Source: Isoetes taiwanensis (taxonomy: Eukaryota > Streptophyta > Lycopodiopsida > Isoetales > Isoetaceae). From it: 64,000 nucleotides of DNA. Both the position numbers and the translations under genes were made by a program. Below are positions 12,350-24,912 of the stretch, piece after piece. The notes beneath the pieces were generated by a model, which was not told where the DNA came from, ran no database searches, and saw only the letters and a program-made list of their open reading frames with translations. The stretch lies in the NCBI GenBank assembly GCA_021234155.1, contig JAJEKV010000114.1, forward strand, positions 883,654-947,653. Direction: 5' to 3'. Every line of letters begins with the position of its first letter. Position 1 is the stretch's first letter.

Positions 12350-13740
12350 GGCATCAAATTTGTCTCAAGCACCAGTGATGACGATATTGCTTTAAGATTA
12401 TGCCAACCAACCAGATTAAGATTCAAGATGGGTAATTGATAGTGTTCCTAAGATGGGCCAAGAGTTGGGTAAGATCAACCCATGCCTTTTCTTTTCCTTC
12501 TTTCTCTGCATGAGCATTCCATCAGATTCAATAGGAAATTCAAATCCATTTTGTTCTATGCATTGCATGTGAATTTGGTGGTCAACTTGTATGCATTTCA
12601 TTTTTGGATGAACAAATCTCTTTTGAACATTTGAGGATATGTCGAAGATATACCATTGATACAATTGCTAGACCAGGCTCTCGGTTTGCTTCCTAATTTC
12701 TTATTTCTTATGCATTTTAGCCTCTCTACATGCTCTTCTTGGTTCTGTGTTTGTGAGTAACATACCCAGATCCCATCATCAGATATGGGTTTGGGTGCCC
12801 AGTGTTTATATGCAGGTGCCCAAATGGTACTCAACATTTATAGCATATAAGCTTTTGGCACCTGAGCCTACGTTCCTTCAAATGGCGCTTCATTCATATT
12901 CTTTACTTTAGATCTATTATGATAGGTGTGCAACATAGAGAGAGAGCTTGCTTTTTTAGCTTCTGTACTTGGAGTCTGCATAGTTAATAATGACGCAAAT
13001 GTAAGTTCGAGAGCATCATTACTAGCAGGAAGAGTACAAAACTTGCATGTCGGTACTTCGTTCATCATTATGAATAGGATATGTGAGGCCCTTGCATGTT
13101 TGGCACTTCTTCATCTTTATTCATTTTGTCGGTTTTTATTTAGCCCAATAGTATTCATGTCTCCATGCTTTCTCATGTGGTATGTAAGCGGATCTCAGAA
13201 GTGCTTTAAGCATAACTTTTGGATAAAATCACTGCTAACTAAATTATTTGCATTCTGAGTCAAAATTTCTATGTCTACAAGGGTTTGATGTCAGATGCCA
13301 ATGTCAAAAATTAGTACTATCTTCCATGTTCAGTTGTCTATTTGAATCTGGAGATCGTGATATTTACCTTGGCCTTCTTGCTGATGAGCCATATGCAGAA
13401 AAACTTCTAGATAATTTGAAGAAAATAGAATTTGATGATTGATGCCTCTTTCTTCTCTCCATTGAGCTTAATAGAAATTTTGACTTTCACTAGAAATGCC
13501 AATGTTTAGCCTGTCATAACCAACATGTAAATGATTATGCAGATGAGGATCAAGACACTATAGTGAACTGGAGCCATTATGTAAGGGAGGCAAAGGGATA
13601 CCATATAATTTTGCAAGAGGTTGCGCCAATGAGAAAGTGACAAATTCTGGGCTCTATGCAAAGTCCATCAGGCCCAAACCCTACACGGAATGCATTGCCA
13701 GTTAAGGTTCAGCTTTACAGGTTCCCAGGTATGGTAGCAA
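12350..13740 (+). pseudogene. Exon-like pieces of an unidentified gene, left part
   Basis: Several short open stretches look like exons between AG and GT signals: about 12350-12430 (reads GIKFVSSTSDDDIALRL), 12926-13080 (starts CNIERELAFLASVLG), 13330-13442 (ESGDRDIYLGLLADEPYAEK, then a stop) and 13545-13620 (TIVNWSHYVREAKGYHIILQ). A GT donor follows RFPG near 13733. The peptides look protein-like and are hydrophobic or Leu-rich. I cannot name the family. The exon series appears to continue at 13840-13867 and resume after the LTR array at 24,754, which would make the gene disrupted. Frame continuity between the pieces was not established. Confidence 0.35.
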
Positions 13741-13862
13741 TTCAGCTGAAAAAATTTGTCAGTGTTGTCTCCTCGATTATTGTTGCTGCAAACATTCATC
13801 ATTTAACAGTAGTCTTTTGAATAATTCTACTGTTCCTTGAAGATGATGCGCTTATCCACATT

Positions 13863-13867
13863 TTATG
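13863..13867 (+). repeat. Target-site duplication TTATG (left)
   Basis: TTATG immediately precedes the first LTR (TGTGACG..) and recurs immediately after the last LTR (..GTTACA) at 24754-24758. The 5-bp length fits LTR-retrotransposon integration. Confidence 0.9.
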
Positions 13868-16336
13868 TGTGACGAGCCTGCCGAGTTGACCCTCCTGGCA
13901 ACTCGGGATCTTGTCAAACTTCTATAATTCTAGGTTGATAATACTGGTGAAGAATTAAATCTTCCTTTCAATTGAACTTACTTACTCCAAATTCAATAAA
14001 CAAATGTTTATAAACTCAATATAATCAGGTAAGGTCAACATCCAATAAATCAACATTCTCGATAGGGATAACATCCAACTCTAGCAATTCAATCCTAGAA
14101 TCTTCTCGCTCAACCACGAGCCACAACTGCACTGCTACCGTTAGCTTGACCACCGCCTTTCTCATTCACTGCACATATGCACTCACTGGGGTTAGTCCTC
14201 ATGACTAAGTGGGGATCCCTGGCTGCCGCTGCGTGCATGGAAATACACTGCAAATCTTGGGTAAGCACAAACACAGACGGAAATTCCTACGTGAGCACAG
14301 TGCTAAGACAATGACAACCTAATGCAAAGGAATATAACACATGAGCAACAGAAGCAAAGAACATAGCTAAAATACCAAATCATCATAAACATAGCTCCGG
14401 GACAATGGGAAGCGCAGCCAGCCTATATACAAAGGCCCGTTAGCGAGATGTTGCCCAGCCACTTACATTCCAAGCCCCTCAGAAGTGGTGGTGGGTGAAC
14501 CTCAGATATCGCATACCCTCTCCCCCACGCCCGCATCGAGGACCTCTTACCATGGGAGTTCACAAGAGTTGACTGACATAGCAATCCCTGCCAGGAGAAC
14601 TACGCCCGGTGTCACATAGCACAAGAATACCACAAAGAAAACACTGATGAACATGAGCATGCGGAGCAACCTAGGCCACCGAACCTAGAAGTCCGAATTT
14701 CTGAGGTTCCAATAGACATAGTCAAATACCAAGACAACAAAGTGGAACAATGCAAAGACCAAGACATGTGAAGTTCATTAGATATTTTCTCGACATGTGT
14801 CTAGATCATACTATTGCCGAGGTTGCCCATACAACCCTCGCTGAAGTAGCTTATCCAATGATCTTACAATGACATCAAGTAGATCTCATACTTAGCATTT
14901 TCACAATACTCACGGCTTGCACTAATGCAAATCCCCCATAAGGAATGCAATTTCATATTAGCTTCCATTAAATCCAAAGAGCCATGATAACTTATCATAT
15001 TCTCTACATGTAATCCTCTTGCCAAGGTTACTCATACATCTTATGCCATGTCGAGGTAGCAACTCGGTTGATGAAGACCTTGATAGCAATCCAACATGTC
15101 GAGGAAGTTACGAAGTCCGACCGTCATTGATGTAGCTCCAATAGCAGTACTTCATGCTATAGCCACGTTTAGAAACCCCAAGCTTCACATGACTCTCCTT
15201 GTACCAATGCGGACCCGCCTCAATCTCAATAATCCTTGATGTCTCTTATCCCCATTTCAAGATCCACATGTGAACTTGATGCTTGAAATCCTTGATGCCA
15301 AGGGGTCGTTGATGCTCTACATCTGTGCTAGGCTACTTTTCCACATTAGCCCCATCTCCATGAGCTAAGAAAGATACTTTATCCCAATCCTTAGAATTTT
15401 ACCATAGTTAGACAATTAATCAAACAATGCATATTCTTACTACTTATGATTATTCTCTTTCGACTCTTCATGTCCGATCTCCTCTGTTTTAAAGCTCAAA
15501 TGCAACCCAATTCCATCCACAGTACTTAGTTTTATATTAGGACATGCAAATAAATTGATAAAAGCAGCATATACAAGACCAGCAAGCTAAAGCACAAAAC
15601 ACAAAATAACAAAAACATAACGTGAACACAAAATGGCATTGGAGAGCTCGGCGTCGATGAGATCCAATTCAATTCTGTCTTTTCTAAAGTTTCCATGCTG
15701 AATTGGTGCTTCTCATGTAATATTCAGCCATTTCTGACTTAGAATCAGCCCTTACAAAGATATTTCCAATCAATCGATAACCTTCTCTAGCCTTATGAGT
15801 CTCTAACAAATTCATAATTTATCATATCCACATCCAAGAGTCATGCACAAACTAATCATGGCAGCTCATAGCACATTTCAATTGATTAAAGCAAAACCCC
15901 ACCTGAGAATTTCTTCACGGATAGACCTCTGGGCCCCTTGCAATTGATTGTGCCTCCAAAGATCGTCATCTAGCTCCAAGAATTAAACCTGAGAAGAACA
16001 TTCATAGTGCAGTCAATTCTGACTCAGCATCACAATTTCTGTCATAACTTTTGCATACGGATGAGTTTCGGCCTGATCAGACCCATTCCGGAAAGCTAAC
16101 TTAAAGATCTTTCCAGAAAAAGAAAAATCACTTGAAAAGGATCTCGGGTCGCCGAGATATGATGCTTCAAATTTCAGGATCCAAAACTGCCCAGAATTGC
16201 TCCTTGCCTTCATGCTCTGCAACAATCCTTTCTCCAAAAAGACAAAACCCTAATTTCATGTTGTATACATGCCATGAATATGTATATACATACATAAATA
16301 CGTATATTGACCCATCAGGTGGCCAGGACTGTTACA
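13868..16336 (-). repeat. LTR 1 of tandem array
   Basis: 2469 bp, plus-strand TGTGACGAGCC to CTGTTACA. Relative to LTR 2 it has a patch of differences around 14,420-14,700 (for example CCTCAGATATCGC against CCTCGTATGCGC). The rest is nearly identical. The minus-strand LTR start has a TATATACATA-type run that may be the promoter. Confidence 0.92.
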
Positions 16337-16675
16337 GTCTCCCCTTCTAAAAATTAACCCATGTCCTCATGGGTCTATCATAGATCCAAGCACTTCTCAA
16401 ATCCCTTATAAGTATCATGATCATGTATTCACCAAACTACAAGGGAAACTGTACCTCAACATTGTCAAAAGTTACTTCCATCGCTTACATAGAGAATTCT
16501 CCCTTAACATTTTATTGCTAACCACCAAGCCTCCAGATACTGCTCCTCTCTCTGAGGATACCATCTCTTGATGTCTCTAAAAGAAAAACCATTAGCATCA
16601 TAATTCCACAATCTCAACTTACTCTCTGATTTGCCATGTCAACTCCCAAAGATCCAACATTGCTCTGATACCAAC
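16337..16675 (-). mobile_element. Internal segment 1 with PPT and PBS
   Basis: 339 bp. The plus-strand left end GTCTCCCCTTCTAAAAA is the minus-strand polypurine tract. At the right end, GCTCTGATACCA (16662-16673) is the complement of the Met-tRNA primer-binding site, two bases from the next LTR. No open frame is long enough to encode a retroelement protein. Confidence 0.9.
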
Positions 16676-19139
16676 TGTGACGAGCCTGCCGAGTTGACCC
16701 TCCTGGCAACTCGGGATCTTGTCAAACTTCTATAATTCTAGGTTGATAATACTGGTGAAGAATTAAATCTTCCTTTCAATTGAACTTACTTACTCCAAAT
16801 TCAATAAACAAATGTTTATAAACTCAATATAATCAGGTAAGGTCAACATCCAATAAATCAACATTCTCGATAGGGATAACATCCAACTCTAGCAATTCAA
16901 TCCTAGAATCTTCTCGCTCAACCACGAGCCACAACTGCACTGCTACCGTTAGCTTGACCACCGCCTTTCTCATTCACTGCACATATGCACTCACTGGGGT
17001 TAGTCCTCATGACTAAGTGGGGATCCCTGGCTGCCGCTGCGTGCATGGAAATACACTGCAAATCTTGGGTAAGCACAAACACAGACGGAAATTCCTACGT
17101 GAGCACAGTGCTAAGACAATGACAACCTAATGCAAAGGAATATAACACATGAGCAACAGAAGCAAAGAACATAGCTAAAATACCAAATCATCATAAACAT
17201 AGCTCCGGGACAATGGGAAGCTCAGCCAGCCTATATACAGGCCCCGTTAGCAGCATGTTGCCCAGCCAGCTTACATTCCAAGCCCTGTAGCGGGTGGTGG
17301 GGTGAACCTCGTATGCGCATACCCTCTCAGCCCACGTCTGGCACTGGAGGACCTCTTACCATGGGAGTTCACAAGAGTTGACTGACATAGCAATCCCTGC
17401 CAGGAGAACTACGCCCGGTGTCACATAGCACAAGAATACCACAAAGAAACACAGATGAACATGAGCATGCCGGAGCAACCTAGGCCACCGAACCTAGAAG
17501 TCCGACCCCGGAGGTTCCAATAGACATAGTCAAATACCAAGACAACAGTGGAACAATGCAAAGACCAAGACATGTGAAGTTCATTAGATATTTTCTCGAC
17601 ATGTGTCTAGATCATACTATTGCCGAGGTTGCCCATACAACCTGCTGAAGTAGCTTATCCAATGATCTTACAATGACATCGAAGTAGATCTCATACTTAG
17701 CATTTTCACAATACTCACGGCTTGCACTAATGCAAATCCCCCATAAGGAATGCAATTTCATATTAGCTTCCATTAAATCCAGTAGCCATGATAACTTATC
17801 ATATTCTCTACATGTAATCCTCTTGCCAAGGTTACTCATACATCTTATGCCATGTCGAGGTAGCAACTCAGTGATGAAGACCTTGATAGCAATCCAACAT
17901 GTCGAGGAAGTTACGAGTCCGACCACCATTCATTGATGTAGCTCCAATAGCGGTACTTCATGCTATAGCCACGTTTAGAAACCCCAAGCTTCACATGACT
18001 CTCCTTGTACCAATGCGGACCCGTCTCAATCTCAATAATCCTTGATGTCTGCTTATCCCCATTTCAAGATCCACATGTGAACTTGATGCTGAAATCCTTG
18101 ATGCCAAGGGGTCGTTGATGCTCTACATCTGTGCTAGGCTACTTTTCCACATTAGCCCCATCTCCATGAGCTAAGAAAGATACTTTATCCCAATCCTTAG
18201 AATTTTACCATAGTTAGACAATTAATCAAACAATGCATATTCTTACTACTTATGATTATTCTGCTCTCTTCATGCTCCGATCTCCTCTGCTGCTAAGCTC
18301 AAATGCAACCCAATTCCATCCACAGGTACTTAGTTTTATATTAGGACATGCAAATAAATTGATAAAAGCAGCATATACAAGACCAGCAAGCTAAAGCACA
18401 AAACACAAAATAACAAAAACATAACGTGAACACAAAATGGCATTGGAGAGCTCGGCGTCGATGAGATCCAATTCAATTCTGTCTTTTCTAAAGTTTCCAT
18501 GCTGAATTGGTGCTTCTCATGTAATATTCAGCCATTTCTGACTTAGAATCAGCCCTTACAAAGATATTTCCAATCACTGATAACCTTCTCTAGCCTTATG
18601 AGTCTCTAACAAATTCATAATTTATCATATCCACATCCAAGAGTCATGCACAAACTAATCATGGCAGCTCATAGCACATTTCAATTGATTAAAGCAAAAC
18701 CCCACCTGAGAATTTCTTCACGGATAGACCTCTGGGCCCCTTGCAATTGATTGTGCCTCCAAAGATCGTCATCTAGCTCCAAGAATTAAACTGCAGAAGA
18801 ACATTCATAGTGCAGTCAATTCTGACTCAGCATCACAATTTCTGTCATAACTTTTGCATACGGATGAGTTTCGGCCTGATCAGACCCATTCCGGAAAGCT
18901 AACTTAAAGATCTTTCCAGAAAAAGAAAAATCACTTGAAAAGGATCTCGGGTCGCCGAGATATGATGCTTCAAATTTCAGGCTCCAAAACTGCCCAGAAT
19001 TGCTCCTTGCCTTCATGCTCTGCAACAATCCTTTCTCCAAAAAGACAAAACCCTAATTTCATGTTGTATACATGCCATGAATATGTATATACATACATAA
19101 ATACGTATATTGACCCATCAGGTGGCCAGGACTGTTACA
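16676..19139 (-). repeat. LTR 2 of tandem array
   Basis: 2464 bp. It carries a 105-codon minus-strand open frame (17612-17929) that is also open in LTR 4 (23225-23542) and shortened in LTR 3. That frame could be a captured gene fragment or chance; no family was recognised. Confidence 0.92.
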
Positions 19140-19478
19140 GTCTCCCCTTCTAAAAATTAACCCATGTCCTCATGGGTCTATCATAGATCCAAGCACTTCT
19201 CAAATCCCTTATAAGTATCATGATCATGTATTCACCAAACTACAAGGGAAACTGTACCTCAACATTGTCAAAAGTTACTTCCATCGCTTACATAGAGAAT
19301 TCTCCCTTAACATTTTATTGCTAACCACCAAGCCTCCAGATACTGCTCCTCTCTCTGAGGATACCATCTCTTGATGTCTCTAAAAGAAAAACCATTAGCA
19401 TCATAATTCCACAATCTCAACTTACTCTCTGATTTGCCATGTCAACTCCCAAAGATCCAACATTGCTCTGATACCAAC
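19140..19478 (-). mobile_element. Internal segment 2 with PPT and PBS
   Basis: 339 bp, essentially identical to internal segment 1, with the same polypurine tract at its left end and the same primer-binding site at its right end. Confidence 0.9.
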
Positions 19479-21948
19479 TGTGACGAGCCTGCCGAGTTGA
19501 CCCTCCTGGCAACTCGGGATCTTGTCAAACTTCTATAATTCTAGGTTGATAATACTGGTGAAGAATTAAATCTTCCTTTCAATTGAACTTACTTACTCCA
19601 AATTCAATAAACAAATGTTTATAAACTCAATATAATCAGGTAAGGTCAACATCCAATAAATCAACATTCTCGATAGGGATAACATCCAACTCTAGCAATT
19701 CAATCCTAGAATCTTCTCGCTCAACCACGAGCCACAACTGCACTGCTACCGTTAGCTTGACCACCGCCTTTCTCATTCACTGCACATATGCACTCACTGG
19801 GGTTAGTCCTCATGACTAAGTGGGGATCCTCGGCACACCATTTGCGTGCATGGAAATACACTGCAAATCTTGGGTAAGCACAAACACAGACGGAAATTCC
19901 TACGTGAGCACAGTGCTAAGACAATGACAACCTAATGCAAAGGAATATAACACATGAGCAACAGAAGCAAAGAACATAGCTAAAATACCAAATCATCATA
20001 AACATAGCTCCGGGACAATGGGAAGCTCAGCCAGCCTATATACAGGCCCCGTTAGCAGCATGTTGCCCAGCCAGCTTACATTCCAAGCCCTCAGAGGGGT
20101 GGTGGTGGGGTGAACCTCGTATGCGCATACCCTCTCAGCCCACGTCTGGCACTGGAGGACCTCTTACCATGGGAGTTCACAAGAGTTGACTGACATAGCA
20201 ATCCCTGCCAGGAGAACTACGCCCGGTGTCACATAGCACAAGAATACCACAAAGAAACACAGATGAACATGAGCATGCCGGAGCAACCTAGGCCACCGAA
20301 CCTAGAAGTCCGACCCCGGAGGTTCCAATAGACATAGTCAAATACCAAGACAACAGTGGAACAATGCAAAGACCAAGACATGTGAAGTTCATTAGATATT
20401 TTCTCGACATGTGTCTAGATCATACTATTGCCGAGGTTGCCCATACAACCTGCTGAAGTAGCTTATCCAATGATCTTACAATGACATCGAAGTAGATCTC
20501 ATACTTAGCATTTTCACAATACTCACGGCTTGCACTAATGCAATTTCCCCCATAAGGAATGCAATTTCATATTAGCTTCCATTAAATCCAGTAGCCATGA
20601 TAACTTATCATATTCTCTACATGTAATCCTCTTGCCAAGGTTACTCATACATCTTATGCCATGTCGAGGTAGCAACTCAGTGATGAAGACCTTGATAGCA
20701 ATCCAACATGTCGAGGAAGTTACGAGTCTGACTGTCATTGATGTAGCTCCAATAGCAGTACTTCATGCTATAGCCACGTTTAGAAACCCCCAAGCTTCAC
20801 ATGACTCTCCTTGTACCAATGCGGACCCGTCTCAATCTCAATAATCCTTGATGTCTGCTTATCCCCATTTCAAGATCCACATGTGAACTTGATGCTGAAA
20901 TCCTTGATGCCGAGGGGTCGTTGATGCTCTACATCTGTGCTAGGCTACTTTTCCACATTAGCCCCATCTCCATGAGCTAAGAAAGATACTTTATCCCAAT
21001 CCTTAGAATTTTACCATAGTTAGACAATTAATCAAACAATGCATATTCTTACTACTTATGATTATTCTGCTCAGCTCTTCATGCTCCGATCTCCTCTGCT
21101 GCTAAGCTCAAATGCAACCCAATTCCATCCACAGGTACTTAGTTTTATATTAGGACATGCAAATAAATTGATAAAAGCAGCATATACAAGACCAGCAAGC
21201 TAAAGCACAAAACACAAAATAACAAAAACATAACGTGAACACAAAATGGCATTGGAGAGCTCGGCGTCGATGAGATCCAATTCAATTCTGTCTTTTCTAA
21301 AGTTTCCATGCTGAATTGGTGCTTCTCATGTAATATTCAGCCATTTCTGACTTAGAATCAGCCCTTACAAAGATATTTCCAATCACTGATAACCTTCTCT
21401 AGCCTTATGAGTCTCTAACAAATTCATAATTTATCATATCCACATCCAAGAGTCATGCACAAACTAATCATGGCAGCTCATAGCACATTTCAATTGATTA
21501 AAGCAAAACCCCACCTGAGAATTTCTTCACGGATAGACCTCTGGGCCCCTTGCAATTGATTGTGCCTCCAAAGATCGTCATCTAGCTCCAAGAATTAAAC
21601 TGCAGAAGAACATTCATAGTGCAGTCAATTCTGACTCAGCATCACAATTTCTGTCATAACTTTTGCATACGGATGAGTTTCGGCCTGATCAGACCCATTC
21701 CGGAAAGCTAACTTAAATATCTTTCCAGAAAAAGAAAAATCACTTGAAAAGGATCTCGGGTCGCCGAGATATGATGCTTCAAATTTCAGGCTCCAAAACT
21801 GCTCAGAATTGCTCCTTGCCTTCATGCTCTGCAACAATCCTTTCTCCAAAAAGACAAAACCCTAATTTCATGTTGTATACATGCCATGAATATGTATATA
21901 CATACATAAATACGTATATTGACCCATCAGGTGGCCAGGACTGTTACA
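19479..21948 (-). repeat. LTR 3 of tandem array
   Basis: 2470 bp, nearly identical to LTR 2. A small change after GGGGATCC (19826-19845) and a few single-base differences distinguish it, so the copies are not a simple assembly echo of one another. Confidence 0.92.
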
Positions 21949-22284
21949 GTCTCCCCTTCTAAAAATTAACCCATGTCCTCATGGGTCTATCATAGATCCA
22001 AGCACTTCTCAAATCCCTTATAAGTATCATGATCATGTATTCACCAAACTACAAGGGAAACTGTACCTCAACATTGTCAAAAGTTACTTCCATCGCTACA
22101 TAGAAATTCTCCCTTAACATTTTATTGCTAACCACCAAGCCTCCGGATCTTTTTCTCTCTCTCGAGGATACCATCTCTTGATGTCTCTAAAAGAAAAACC
22201 ATTAGCATCATAATTCCACAATCTCAACTTACTCTCTGATTTGCCATGTCAACTCCCAAAGATCCAACATTGCTCGATACCAAC
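21949..22284 (-). mobile_element. Internal segment 3 with PPT and PBS
   Basis: 336 bp. It is altered near its right end: CCTCCGGATCTTTTTCTC replaces CCTCCAGATACTGCTCC, and GCTCGATACCA replaces GCTCTGATACCA, so the primer-binding site is imperfect. These changes fit the CAG/CTG artefact pattern described under findings. Confidence 0.88.
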
Positions 22285-24753
22285 CGTGACGAGCCTCACG
22301 CGAAGTTGACCCTCCCGGCAACTTCGGGATCTTGTCAAACTTCTATAATTCTAGGTTGATAATACCGAAAGAATTAAATCTTCCTTTCAATTGAACTTAC
22401 TTACTCCAAATTCAATAAACAAATGTTTATAAACTCAATATAATCGGGTAAGGTCAACATCCAATAAATCAACATTCTCGATAGGGATAACATCCAACCT
22501 AGCAATTCAATCCTAGAATCTTCTCGCCAACCACGAGCCACAAGCGCATCAAGCTACTGGTTAGCTTGACCACCGCCTTTCTCATTCAAAAAGACATATG
22601 CACTCACCGGGTTAGTCCTCATGACTAAGTGGGGATCCCTCGGCTGCCACATTGCGTGCATGGAAATACACCGCAAATCTTGGGTAAGCACAAACACGGA
22701 GGCGGAAATTCCTACGAGAGCACGATTGCTAAGACAATGACAACCTAATGCAAAGGAATATAACACATGAGCAACGAAGCAAAGAACATAGCTAAAATAC
22801 CAAATCATCATAAACATAGCTCCGGGGACAATGGGAAGCTCGGCCCGACCTATATCTGAGGCCCGTTAGCGAAGATGTTGCCCAAAGGAACATTCCAAGC
22901 CACAAAAGGGTGGTGGGGTGAACCTCAGATCGCGCATACCCTCTCTCACCCGTCGCCCGCAGAGGACCTCTTACCATGGGAGTTCACAAGAGTTGGTGAC
23001 ATAGCAATCCCCGCCAGAGAACTTCACGCCGGTGTCACATAGCACAAGAATACCACAAAGAAACACGGATGAACATGAGCATGCGAGACAACCTAGGCCA
23101 CCGAACCTAGAAGTCCGACCCCGGAGGTTCCAATAGACATAGTCAAATACCAAGACAACAGTGGAACAATGCAAAGACCAAGACATGTGAAGTTCATTAG
23201 ATATTTTCTCGACATGTGTCTAGATCATACTATTGCCGAGGTTGCCCATACAACCTGCTGAAGTAGCTTATCCAATGATCTTACAATGACATCGAAGTAG
23301 ATCTCATACTTAGCATTTTCACAATACTCACGGCTTGCACTAATGCAAATCCCCCATAAGGAATGCAATTTCATATTAGCTTCCATTAAATCCAGTAGCC
23401 ATGATAACTTATCATATTCTCTACATGTAATCCTCTTGCCAAGGTTACTCATACATCTTATGCCATGTCGAGGTAGCAACTCAGTGATGAAGACCTTGAT
23501 AGCAATCCAACATGTCGAGGAAGTTACGAGTCTGACTGTCATTGATGTAGCTCCAATAGCAGTACTTCATGCTATAGCCACGTTTAGAAACCCCCAAGCT
23601 TCACATGACTCTCCTTGTACCAATGCGGACCCGTCTCAATCTCAATAATCCTTGATGTCTGCTTATCCCCATTTCAAGATCCACATGTGAACTTGATGCT
23701 GAAATCCTTGATGCCAAGGGGTCGTTGATGCTCTACATCTGTGCTAGGCTACTTTTCCACATTAGCCCCATCTCCATGAGCTAAGAAAGATACTTTATCC
23801 CAATCCTTAGAATTTTACCATAGTTAGACAATTAATCAAACAATGCATATTCTTACTACTTATGATTATTCTGCTCAGCTCTTCATGCTCCGATCTCCTC
23901 TGCTGCTAAGCTCAAATGCAACCCAATTCCATCCACAGGTACTTAGTTTTATATTAGGACATGCAAATAAATTGATAAAAGCAAAGATATACAAGACCAA
24001 GAAGCTAAAGCACAAAACACAAAATAACAAAAACATAACGTGAACACAAAATGGCATTGGAGAGCTCGGCGTCGATGAGATCCAATTCAATTCTGTCTTT
24101 TCTAAAGTTTCCATGCTGAATTGGTGCTTCTCATGTAATATTCAGCCATTTCTGACTTAGAATCAGCCCTTACAAAGATATTTCCAATCACTGATAACCT
24201 TCTCTAGCCTTATGAGTCTCTAACAAATTCATAATTTATCATATCCACATCCAAGAGTCATGCACAAACTAATCATGGCAGCTCATAGCACATTTCAATT
24301 GATTAAAGCAAAACCCCACCTGAGAATTTCTTCACGGATAGACCTCTGGGCCCCTTGCAATTGATTGTGCCTCCAAAGATCGTCATCTAGCTCCAAGAAT
24401 TAAACTGCAGAAGAACATTCATAGTGCAGTCAATTCTGACTCAGCATCACAATTTCTGTCATAACTTTTGCATACGGATGAGTTTCGGCCTGATCAGACC
24501 CATTCCGGAAAGCTAACTTAAAGATCTTTCCAGAAAAAGAAAAATCACTTGAAAAGGATCTCGGGTCGCCGAGATATGATGCTTCAAATTTCAGGATCCA
24601 AAACTGCCCAGAATTGCTCCTTGCCTTCATGCTCTGCAACAATCCTTTCTCCAAAAAGACAAAACCCTAATTTCATGTTGTATACATGCCATGAATATGT
24701 ATATACATACATAAATACGTATATTGACCCATCAGGTGGCCAGGACTGTTACA
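22285..24753 (-). repeat. LTR 4 of tandem array
   Basis: 2469 bp, starting CGTGACG rather than TGTGACG. The first ~850 bp carry dozens of small differences from LTRs 2 and 3, mostly CAG to CGG and CTG to CCG, with local indels. From about 23,110 onward it is almost identical to LTR 3. It ends in GTTACA followed by the right TTATG duplication. Confidence 0.9.
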
Positions 24754-24912
24754 TTATGGCAGAGCTTGAGATCTTTATGTGTACAAGAATTGAGATCTTT
24801 ATGTAAACATGGAAAAAAGTGTGGGATTGACATCAATATTTTGATAACCTGTATCTTTATGCCATGTAGATGTGGTGCTTATCTACATAATAGTGACAGC
24901 GCAAGTTTATAA
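24754..24912 (+). pseudogene. Exon remnant continuing from left of the LTR array
   Basis: If the array and one TTATG copy are removed, the sequence at 13840-13867 joins this segment in one open frame: EDDALIHILWQ, then SLRSLCVQELRSL, continuing to the stop at 24910-24912. The element therefore probably landed in an exon. The protein family is unknown. Confidence 0.4.

Larger units (their letters stand above)
13868..24753 (-). mobile_element. Tandem non-autonomous LTR retrotransposon array (4 LTRs, 3 internal segments)
   Basis: Four near-identical ~2.47-kb units alternate with three ~339-bp units, with periods of 2808, 2803 and 2806 bp. Read on the minus strand, each long unit starts TGTAACAG and ends CGTCACA. 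It is followed after two bases by TGGTATCAGAGC, the initiator-Met tRNA primer-binding site, and is preceded by the purine tract TTTTTAGAAGGGGAGAC. The long units are therefore LTRs and the short ones complete internal regions without gag or pol. One TTATG target duplication flanks the whole block, so it behaves as a single inserted entity. LTRs 2 and 3 are almost identical, implying recent formation. Mobilisation must have depended on enzymes from another element. Confidence 0.93.

Noticed and set aside
22554-23186. Minus-strand open frames found only in LTR 4
   Set aside because: They exist only where LTR 4 carries the suspect CAG/CTG to CGG/CCG changes, so they are probably created by consensus errors.
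13868-24753. Satellite DNA with a 2.8-kb unit
   Set aside because: Each unit contains a tRNA primer-binding site and a polypurine tract at LTR borders, and the block has one 5-bp target duplication, so it is a retrotransposon array.
16013-24806. Repeated 72-74-codon open frames on both strands (e.g. 16013-16237, 16132-16350)
   Set aside because: They recur identically because the LTR is repeated. The frames overlap on opposite strands, and no domain or start context supports them.
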